Below are positions 5,098 through 8,606 of a DNA stretch of 8,606 bases, in pieces (within the stretch, counting starts at the first letter, position 1; each line of letters opens with the position of its first letter). Position numbers and translations under genes: made by a program. The notes under the pieces are model-generated. The model made no database searches and was not told where the DNA came from. It was given only the letters and a program-made list of their open reading frames with translations. This stretch comes from an uncultured Christensenella sp. (GTDB lineage: Bacteria; Bacillota; Clostridia; Christensenellales; Borkfalkiaceae): the NCBI GenBank assembly GCA_910586365.1, contig CAJUGP010000058.1:1-8606 (forward strand). The letters run 5' to 3'.

Positions 5098-5336
5098 GAT
5101 TTATCCGCCTTTAATCTGTATTCGGCTACGCGTACCGCCTCGCCGTATTTGTTTTCAACCGTTATCGTGGTTTTCTCGATCTGCTCGCCGCGCCTTCGTA
5201 ATTCGCTTATACGGTTCGGCAAACGCATAATGCCGTATAGTCTTAACGTTTCTAAGCTCGTAAGCGATTTACCCGCTTTCAGGTGCTGCATAACGCGCAG
5301 CCGCTGACTGCTCTTCGTTGCCGTCGTTTCGTTCAT
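5094..5336 (-). CDS. HTH_39-like helix-turn-helix protein (80 aa)
   Basis: The start at 5336 is chosen over an in-frame codon at 5432 for two reasons: GGAGGG lies 7 bases upstream, and it overlaps the previous stop as ATGA. The core reads MQHLKAGKSLTSLETLRLYG, then IMRLPNRISELRRRGEQIE, then a beta hairpin (TTITVENKYGEAVRVAEYRL). 'Size-T-x-x-E-A/T-L-R-L-Y-G-I-x-R-L-x-x-R-I-x-E-L-R-x-x-G' is the hallmark of the small winged-helix family listed as HTH_39 in phages. It should bind DNA, but target and effect are unknown. It belongs to the coupled early operon. Confidence 0.82.
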   Translation of the reverse strand: MNETTATKSSQRLRVMQHLKAGKSLTSLETLRLYGIMRLPNRISELRRRGEQIEKTTITVENKYGEAVRVAEYRLKADKS

Positions 5337-5569
5337 GCTAATTCCCTCCGCGCTTTTAATCCCTGCGCCTTTCCGAACCGCAAGGCATGTTTCTGTCCGA
5401 GCGTGAGTTCGCCCTCGATCACTTTCCGCCAATCGCCGCGCAAGCGCTTTGCATGGCGTTCTGCGCGCTTGTAAAGCGGGCTTTCAGGGTGTTCCTGCAC
5501 TTCCGCCGCGTCCTCGCCGACAAGACCGAATATAGCCCCGAAATGGTATAACGTTCTCTTTTTATTCAT
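5333..5569 (-). CDS. Small basic early protein of unknown function (78 aa)
   Basis: The ATG at 5569 has AAGGGGG seven bases upstream; that site overlaps the stop of the HTH gene at 5582. The protein starts MNKKRTLYHFGAIFGLVGEDAAEV, then becomes strongly basic and helical (SPLYKRAERHAKRLRGDWRKV), and ends in an Arg/Lys-rich tail. There are no cysteines and no membrane helix. No family is recognised. It is coupled to the HTH_39-like gene by a 4-base overlap. Confidence 0.7.
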   Translation of the reverse strand: MNKKRTLYHFGAIFGLVGEDAAEVQEHPESPLYKRAERHAKRLRGDWRKVIEGELTLGQKHALRFGKAQGLKARRELA

Positions 5570-5581
5570 TGTTCTGCCCCC

Positions 5582-5779
5582 TTAAATAAGATCGCGCGGT
5601 TCAACGTTCAGAGCCGCCGCCAATCTTTCCAACATAGGAAGAGAGGGGGAGTTTTGCCCCGTTTCATATCCGCATACTGCTTTTTGTGCGATTCCGACTT
5701 TCTCGGCAAGCTCTTTCTGTGTCATGTCCGCCGCCCGTCTGATCGCGCGAAGTTTCCGAAGTGGTTTATACTTTGCCAT
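5582..5779 (-). CDS. XRE/Cro-family DNA-binding protein (65 aa)
   Basis: The start is set at the ATG at 5779, preceded by AAAGGAGG (12 bases) and AGAAG. A longer in-frame version to 5866 would only add the Lys-rich shadow of the upstream gene. Residues about 20-41 are a classical helix-turn-helix (TQKELAEKVGIAQKAVCGYE), followed by the family's usual TGQNSPSLPMLERLAAALNVEPRDLI. The protein is a bare DNA-binding domain without effector or protease part, like Cro. As the third gene of the lytic-direction operon it may act as the anti-repressor arm of the switch, competing at the operators between 6664 and 6754. Alternatively it may use the different palindrome upstream of int. Neither is shown directly. 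It overlaps the preceding gene by 14 bases. Confidence 0.85.
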   Translation of the reverse strand: MAKYKPLRKLRAIRRAADMTQKELAEKVGIAQKAVCGYETGQNSPSLPMLERLAAALNVEPRDLI

Positions 5780-6029
5780 CTTCTTTTTTGTCCTCCTTTC
5801 TTTTTTCTTCGTATATTTTTTCAATGATTTCTTGGAATTTGCAAGCCTCGTTGTGCATGCGGTCAAAAAGTATGGCGTTAAGTGTGCTCAAACGGTCATA
5901 ATCACCGTTTTGAAGTGCGGCGCTTTTTCCTTCGGCATGATCGGTCAATTCCCATATAATTTCGGTTAAATTACGAGAAAGCCGAATTTCCCCTGATAAG
6001 TTTTCCAACTCGTCAATAAATTTGTCCAT
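5766..6029 (-). CDS. Small all-helical early protein of unknown function (87 aa)
   Basis: The start at 6029 (MDKFIDELENLSGE) is preferred over an in-frame codon at 6077. The earlier start would read through two GC-rich hairpins that mark the gene junction. The ribosome site is weak (ACGGAAC close by, AAGGGGG 15 bases off in a hairpin arm). The protein is acidic at the N-terminus with Trp26 (EIIWELTDHAEGK), has a central helix (LSTLNAILFDRMHNEACKFQEII) and ends in a Lys/Glu-rich tail. No family is recognised; it resembles the many short helical proteins found after phage lead genes. Confidence 0.72.
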   Translation of the reverse strand: MDKFIDELENLSGEIRLSRNLTEIIWELTDHAEGKSAALQNGDYDRLSTLNAILFDRMHNEACKFQEIIEKIYEEKRKEDKKEDGKV

Positions 6030-6043
6030 TGTTCCGTTTTCTT

Positions 6044-6075
6044 GCCCCCTTAGGGGGCGGCGGTTATGCCGCCGC
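6044..6075. repeat. Two abutting GC-rich hairpins at an early-operon gene junction
   Basis: GCCCCC-TTA-GGGGGC occupies 6044-6058 and GCGGCGG-TTATG-CCGCCGC occupies 6057-6075. They span the stop codon of the 6064 gene and the space before the start at 6029. No T-run follows on the minus strand, so they are not intrinsic terminators. They more likely stabilise or punctuate the operon mRNA. Confidence 0.55.
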
Positions 6076-6504
6076 AATCTCCTTGTAATTGATATTTTTA
6101 ATGCTTTCCAACGCGTACACGAGCGTCAACGGCTTTTCGCTCGGCTCGTCCTTCATGGCGCCCATGGCGATAAGTTCCTCGCGGGTCGTCGGCGTTCCGT
6201 CGGCAAGATAATACTCTGTACGGAACTGCGCGGGGTTCATGATCTGCAAATAGAGCTTTGTGGGGTCTTTCTTGCTGCGCACAATGCTTTTGTATTGCGT
6301 ATGCTCGAACCACGACGGGCGCGTGCTCTCGCGTTCGCCCATTTCCTTGACTGCCGCCAGATTCTCGTAATTACAACCGAATTGCGCGATCAGCTTTGTA
6401 CGCTTGCGGTAGACGATGCCGCTGCGTTTCTTTTCCGTTTCCGCCTCGATTGCGAAAAATCTGCCGTTCGTAATGTTCTTTGCCAAAATCTCTTCAAGTT
6501 TCAT
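6064..6504 (-). CDS. First gene of the leftward early operon, unknown function (146 aa)
   Basis: The start at 6504 has AGAGGT six bases upstream. The frame stays open further back to a GTG at 6618, but that codon has no ribosome site and lies in a hairpin loop. The protein begins MKLEEILAKNITNGRFFAIE. Strand-rich residues 26-46 follow (KRSGIVYRKRTKLIAQFGCN), then a Trp-containing segment (RPSWFEHTQYKSIVRSKKD, 62-80) and a strong beta pattern (TKLYLQIMNPAQFRTEYYLA, 82-101). Residues 107-118 form a helix, and the Ala-rich C-terminus ends in EIAAA. I do not recognise the family. Being the first lytic-direction gene under a repressed perfect promoter, it is produced earliest after induction. A role in host takeover or antirepression is possible but unproven. 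Confidence 0.8.
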   Translation of the reverse strand: MKLEEILAKNITNGRFFAIEAETEKKRSGIVYRKRTKLIAQFGCNYENLAAVKEMGERESTRPSWFEHTQYKSIVRSKKDPTKLYLQIMNPAQFRTEYYLADGTPTTREELIAMGAMKDEPSEKPLTLVYALESIKNINYKEIAAA

Positions 6505-6511
6505 TTTTTTA

Positions 6512-6586
6512 CCTCTGATTTTATTTACTTTTTTCGCCCTTCGTGTTATAATCAGAGGGAACGGCGGGCGTTCTTCGTTTCCTCTG
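6512..6586 (-). promoter_or_regulatory. Alternative hairpins in the early leader that could hide the first ribosome site
   Basis: Read on the minus strand, three segments compete. A is CAGAGGAAAC (6586-6577), B is GTTCCCTCTGATT (6562-6550) and C is AATCAGAGG (6520-6512). A pairs with B over nine of ten positions. B pairs with C over nine perfect positions, and C contains the AGAGG ribosome site of the 6064-6504 gene. The two pairings exclude each other. This has the form of a translational on/off switch; part of the match is expected by chance because C is purine-rich. Confidence 0.4.
6524..6552 (+). promoter_or_regulatory. Extended -10 promoter for the small antisense RNA
   Basis: TGtTATAAT (6544-6552) is a perfect extended -10. 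A weak -35, TTTACT at 6524-6529, sits at the ideal 17-base distance. Predicted start is near 6559. It points rightward, against the early operon, and no coding frame follows before the terminator. Confidence 0.5.
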
Positions 6587-6641
6587 TTCGACTGTTTAGA
6601 GTTATCGGTGCTTTCCACGGCTGCGCGATAACTCTTTTTTT
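6559..6641 (+). ncRNA. Predicted ~83-nt small RNA antisense to the early-operon leader
   Basis: A rightward promoter (6524-6552) and a rightward intrinsic terminator (6598-6641) bracket about 83 bases with no protein frame. The predicted RNA would begin with a hairpin, GAACG-GCGGG-CGTTC (6559-6573), and end with a 10-bp terminator hairpin and seven U. It is fully complementary to the untranslated leader of the leftward early mRNA (start near 6683, first gene at 6504). Lambda OOP and P22 sar are established cases of short antisense RNAs in phage immunity regions. That this one acts in the same way is inference. It lies between the repressor operators and the first lytic gene. Confidence 0.5.
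6598..6641 (+). terminator. Rightward intrinsic terminator in the immunity region
   Basis: AGAGTTATCG (6598-6607) and CGATAACTCT (6626-6635) form a perfect 10-base inverted repeat with an 18-base loop. Seven T (6635-6641) follow on the plus strand only. There is no rightward gene upstream for it to end, which is why a small RNA is proposed. Confidence 0.75.
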
Positions 6642-6663
6642 GTGCCTTCCTCCTTTCAAAAAA

Positions 6664-6677
6664 TCCAACATCTTGGA
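6664..6677. promoter_or_regulatory. Operator 1 (TCCAA-CATC-TTGGA)
   Basis: Perfect 5-base arms with a 4-base centre match the pattern of the two neighbouring sites. It lies just downstream of the predicted start of the leftward promoter (about +6 to +19), so a bound repressor would block elongation or initiation. Confidence 0.7.
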
Positions 6678-6689
6678 ACTTATAAATAA

Positions 6690-6718
6690 ATTATAATCCA
6701 ATTATTTGGATTTGTCAA
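6690..6718 (-). promoter_or_regulatory. Perfect leftward early promoter
   Basis: On the minus strand TTGACA (6718-6713) and TATAAT (6695-6690) are separated by exactly 17 bases, a full consensus match. Transcription should start near 6683 and run through the early genes to about 2178. The spacer is operator 2. This would be a very strong promoter that needs tight repression in the lysogen, as lambda PR does. Confidence 0.88.
6695..6712. promoter_or_regulatory. Operator 2 (AATCCAA-TTAT-TTGGATT)
   Basis: Perfect 7-base arms, the best of the three sites, placed exactly between the -35 and -10 of the leftward promoter. Repressor binding here would exclude RNA polymerase. Confidence 0.8.
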
Positions 6719-6736
6719 ACGATTTTTAGTATAAAT

Positions 6737-6754
6737 ATTGCAATTTGTTGGAAT
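6737..6754. promoter_or_regulatory. Operator 3 (ATTGCAA-TTTG-TTGGAAT)
   Basis: Same 7-4-7 layout with one arm mismatch. It covers the -35 (TTGCAA) of the repressor promoter, so occupancy should shut off the repressor gene. As the weakest match it would fill last, giving negative autoregulation. Confidence 0.65.
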
Positions 6755-6766
6755 ATTTTGTATAAT
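6738..6766 (+). promoter_or_regulatory. Repressor promoter
   Basis: TTGCAA (6738-6743) and TATAAT (6761-6766) are 17 bases apart: weak -35, perfect -10. Predicted start is near 6773, giving a leader of about 15 bases before the repressor ATG. The -35 is inside operator 3. Confidence 0.72.
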
Positions 6767-6787
6767 TCAAATACGGAGGTGTAACAA

Positions 6788-7141
6788 ATGAGAACTATTA
6801 AAGAACTGCAAGAGGAAAGGCAACGGCAAGGAATGACTTATGACGAACTCGCAAGGCGCACAGGTTATTCAAAGTCCACCATAACAAACATTTTTCGGGA
6901 ATATGTAAAATTTCCTCGCGCCGACACCATGCAAGCCATTGAAAAGGCTTTGGGGATCTCGGACGGTTGGACGGCGGCGGACAGGGCGGCGGGCGTTGTG
7001 GAGCGTTTGAGCGTGCCTATAACGGCGGACGAGGACGAAATTCTTACTTTGTTGCGTGAGGTTGAGGAAAAGAAAGGGGCGGCGGCTCGGGAAGTCGCGC
7101 AGCGCGTCGTCGTTTCGGTTCTCGAAGAAATGTTAAAATAA
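6788..7141 (+). CDS. XRE-family prophage repressor (CI-like, no protease domain)
   Basis: The protein has 117 residues; GGAGGTG lies six bases before the ATG. Residues about 16-38 form a typical helix-turn-helix (MTYDELARRTGYSKSTITNI), continued by FPRADTMQAIEKALGIS (42-58) as in Cro/CI domains. Residues 60-117 are a short helical tail (EDEILTLLREVEEKKG, then VAQRVVVSVLEEMLK) suited to dimer formation. There is no S24/LexA-like Ala-Gly cleavage site or Ser/Lys catalytic pair, so RecA-driven self-cleavage is not expected. Induction would need an antirepressor or a separate protease. It is divergent from the early operon and flanked by the three operators, which fits the immunity repressor. The same direction and a 99-base gap link it to int, but int has its own promoter. 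Confidence 0.88.
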   Translation: MRTIKELQEERQRQGMTYDELARRTGYSKSTITNIFREYVKFPRADTMQAIEKALGISDGWTAADRAAGVVERLSVPITADEDEILTLLREVEEKKGAAAREVAQRVVVSVLEEMLK

Positions 7142-7160
7142 TAAGAAAAATTTTTGTAAA

Positions 7161-7180
7161 TATGACAGATGCTTGTCATA
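7161..7180. promoter_or_regulatory. Operator-like palindrome TATGACA-N6-TGTCATA upstream of int
   Basis: Perfect 7-base arms around a 6-base centre cover the -35 zone of the int promoter (about -42 to -23). The half-site TGTCATA differs from the TTGGAT half-site of the repressor operators, so another protein probably uses it. Confidence 0.6.
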
Positions 7181-7187
7181 TATGTTA

Positions 7188-7196
7188 TGTTATACT
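7188..7196 (+). promoter_or_regulatory. Extended -10 promoter of int
   Basis: TGtTATACT is an extended -10 with one mismatch to TATAAT. The -35 position (near 7168-7173) has no consensus and is occupied by the palindrome at 7161-7180. Transcription from it should be modest and controllable. Predicted start is near 7203. Confidence 0.55.
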
Positions 7197-7240
7197 ATCA
7201 ATAAATAAAACATTTGTTTGTTTATAGAGAGGTATAACGT

Positions 7241-8410
7241 ATGACACAGGAAGAAACGAAAACATTTTATGCACAGATCGCCGCCGCCCTGATCGCGCAA
7301 GGCGAACGGACGAAGAACGAAATACTTGCCGCTGTACGGTCGGGGACAGACAGCGGAAAAACAGAAACACAAGCGCAATTTTTGGAATTTACCGCAAAGG
7401 AGATTTCAAAGATGCCAAAAGGAATAAGAAAAGAGTTCCGCACGAACGGTTTACGGGCGCATATCCGTTACCGCGTTCGGGGGAACTCTGTGAACTACGA
7501 AATAAGATGCCGCCGACAAGGAATGAATATCTCGGCAAGCGGCGTTACGGTGGAAGAGGCGAAAGCGCGTTTTATAGAAAAGCTCAACGCGATGCAGAAC
7601 GGCGGGGACGACGTGCAGAACGTGCCGACGAGTTTCGAGGGGTTCGCGCTGTTCTACTTCGAGAATTACCGCAAAAGGAAAGTTGCCGCCGCCACGTATC
7701 GAACCGATTGCAGCAGACTGAAAAACAATATCTTGCCGCACTTCGGTAAAACCCCGCTAAAAAAGATCACTTCGGGAATGTGTCAAAAGCTCATTGACGA
7801 ATTGACGGACGCGGGAAAGGGGAAAACCGCCGACGAGGTTTTTTCTCTTGTGAACTGCATTTTCAAATACGCCATAAAATACCGTGTGACGGATCGCAAC
7901 CCGCTTGACATTGTATTGCATAGCAATCACGAGCGAAAGCACGGCGCAGCTCTGACGAAAGAGGAAGAAAAACGATTGCTTGCACAAGCCCCCGAACCGT
8001 ATAAAACACTGTTTGCGATCGGACTTTATACGGGACTGCGCCCGAACGAATACGCGTCAATCCAAATAGGCGGCGGCATGATCCACGCAAGGAACAGCAA
8101 GCGGAAGAACGGAAAAGAGGAAACAAAACGCATTCCGATCACGCCGATGTTGCGCCCGTTCCTGCAAGGCGTTGAGGAAGTGGAAAAGAAAACGCCCGAA
8201 AATCTTCGTTATGCTTTTAACGAGGTATTCGGGAACGCTCACAAGCTTTACGACCTGCGTACAACCTTTTACACGCGCTGTAAAGAGTGCGGCATATCAG
8301 ACGCGGCGCGAAATGAATTTATGGGTCATTCGCTCGGCGCGCTCGGTAACGCCTATACGGATTTATCCGACGAATACTTAAAAAAAGAGGGCGAAAAGCT
8401 CGATTACTAA
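7241..8410 (+). CDS. int: Tyrosine recombinase (site-specific prophage integrase)
   Basis: The protein has 389 residues; AGAGAGG lies eight bases before the ATG. It cuts and joins DNA at the attachment sites to insert and excise the element. Residues 1-60 are an extra N-terminal helical part, and 66-120 (GLRAHIRYRVRGNSVNYEIR...) look like an arm-site DNA-binding domain. Residues 130-230 form the core-binding (SAM-like) domain (FALFYFENYRKRKVAAATYR). Residues 240-389 form the catalytic domain. Catalytic positions are R267 (TGLRPNE), a Lys in 287-296, R340 (YDLRTTF), H363 (MGHS) and the nucleophile Y372 (NAYTDL). The usual first His of the HxxR box is Tyr337 here, a variant I believe occurs in related Clostridial integrases. 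The gene ends 115 bases from the 3' end of a tRNA gene, the expected integration target. It is complete and probably active. Confidence 0.95.
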   Translation: MTQEETKTFYAQIAAALIAQGERTKNEILAAVRSGTDSGKTETQAQFLEFTAKEISKMPKGIRKEFRTNGLRAHIRYRVRGNSVNYEIRCRRQGMNISASGVTVEEAKARFIEKLNAMQNGGDDVQNVPTSFEGFALFYFENYRKRKVAAATYRTDCSRLKNNILPHFGKTPLKKITSGMCQKLIDELTDAGKGKTADEVFSLVNCIFKYAIKYRVTDRNPLDIVLHSNHERKHGAALTKEEEKRLLAQAPEPYKTLFAIGLYTGLRPNEYASIQIGGGMIHARNSKRKNGKEETKRIPITPMLRPFLQGVEEVEKKTPENLRYAFNEVFGNAHKLYDLRTTFYTRCKECGISDAARNEFMGHSLGALGNAYTDLSDEYLKKEGEKLDY

Positions 8411-8414
8411 GCGT

Positions 8415-8478
8415 TTTGCCCCCAATTTGCCCCCAATTTGCCCATATTGTTTGATTGAAAAAGTGCCGAAAAGTGCCA
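8415..8478. repeat. Short tandem repeats between int and the tRNA (possible integrase arm sites)
   Basis: TTTGCCCCCAA is repeated at 8415-8425 and 8426-8436, with a partial third copy to 8444. AAAAGTGCCG/A then occurs at 8459-8468 and 8469-8478. Direct repeats beside an attachment site are typical of arm-type integrase or excisionase binding sites. Assignment is by position only. Confidence 0.5.
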
Positions 8479-8520
8479 AAAAAAGCCCAAAAACAGGCGA
8501 AAAACGCTTATTTTTGGGCT
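8474..8520 (-). terminator. Intrinsic terminator of the tRNA gene
   Basis: AGCCCAAAAA (8484-8493) and TTTTTGGGCT (8511-8520) form a 10-base inverted repeat with a small inner GCG-AAAAA-CGC hairpin. On the minus strand the stem is followed by a run of T (8483-8478). The structure starts four bases past the tRNA CCA. On the plus strand no T-run follows, though it may still slow int transcripts. Confidence 0.75.
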
Positions 8521-8524
8521 AAAA

Positions 8525-8599
8525 TGGTGACCCGTGCGGGAATTGAACCCACGATACCACCGTAAAAGTGTGGTGTCTTAACCTCTTGACCAACGGGCC
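8525..8599 (-). tRNA. tRNA with a tRNA-Glu body but a UUU (lysine-codon) anticodon; probable element attachment site
   Basis: The gene is 75 bases including encoded CCA. The acceptor stem GGCCCGT pairs with ACGGGTC (one G-U). The D arm is GTC-AAGAGGTTAA-GAC, the variable loop is only 4 bases (TATC) and the T loop is TTCAATT. The body, including the D arm and missing base 47, is that of Firmicutes tRNA-Glu. The anticodon loop reads CTTTTAC, giving anticodon UUU, where tRNA-Glu has UUC. The last pair of the anticodon stem is A31 opposite G39 rather than C-G. It may be a recoded tRNA or a decaying copy. Its 3' end faces the integrase, so the attachment core very likely lies in its 3' half. The 5' end is seven bases from the window edge, so its promoter is not visible. 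Confidence 0.88.
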
Positions 8600-8606
8600 G
8601 AATATA

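Noticed and set aside
4556..5230. Long rightward frame opposite the four-cysteine protein gene
   Set aside because: Antisense shadow with Ser/Arg/Cys-rich composition and no ribosome site. The leftward frame is in the coupled operon.
6505..6618. In-frame GTG extension of the first early gene (38 more residues)
   Set aside because: No ribosome site precedes the GTG, it sits in a hairpin loop, and an ideal AGAGGT site marks the ATG at 6504.
6645..6657. Strong AAAGGAGG on the minus strand in the early leader
   Set aside because: No ATG, GTG or TTG follows at usable distance, so no gene is called. It may act as a standby site but that is not supported.
6022..6696. Long rightward frame opposite the first early gene
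   Set aside because: It crosses a terminator hairpin and the early promoter region, and its composition is that of an antisense shadow.

Overview
The window is one end of a prophage, or of a prophage-derived element, integrated at the 3' end of a tRNA gene. The host looks like a Gram-positive, Clostridia-like bacterium. The evidence is strong AGGAGG-type ribosome sites, consensus sigma-A promoters, a Firmicutes-style tRNA-Glu body with encoded CCA, and proteins of Firmicutes phage type (a DUF6291-like protein, HTH_39-like, RusA and an ArpU/RinA-like regulator). The genus cannot be read from the sequence.

Layout from right to left. A tRNA gene lies on the minus strand (8525-8599) with its 3' end facing the element. 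Next come its terminator, a cluster of short tandem repeats, a tyrosine integrase (7241-8410, +) and a small XRE-type repressor (6788-7141, +). Between the repressor and the leftward early operon is a lambda-like switch. It has a perfect TTGACA-N17-TATAAT leftward promoter and three copies of an operator close to ATCCAA-N4-TTGGAT. One operator fills the spacer of the leftward promoter and one covers the -35 of the repressor promoter. The early leader also appears to contain an oppositely transcribed small RNA of about 83 nt with its own promoter and terminator, and alternative hairpins that could hide the first ribosome site.

The early operon (6504 down to 2178, minus) is tightly packed, and many junctions are 4-base ATGA overlaps. 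It encodes a lead protein of unknown role, small helical and HTH proteins, a four-cysteine protein, two adjacent DUF6291-like proteins, a small HTH protein, a RusA Holliday-junction resolvase and an ArpU/RinA-like late regulator. The larger DUF6291-like gene carries clustered direct repeats and a palindrome in its linker-coding part. This is where lambda-type phages keep their replication origin.

Left of the late regulator come a conserved-looking phage gene (1703-2002) and a gene that seems split by a -1 frame change (1163-1581). A rightward two-helix membrane protein follows, with its own perfect promoter and terminator (560-949). The start of a tail or baseplate-like gene then runs off the left edge (1-498, minus). 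No terminase, portal or capsid gene lies between the late regulator and this tail gene, so the element may be tail-only (tailocin-like), deleted or rearranged. The left kilobase is visibly more AT-rich than the rest, suggesting a mosaic junction.
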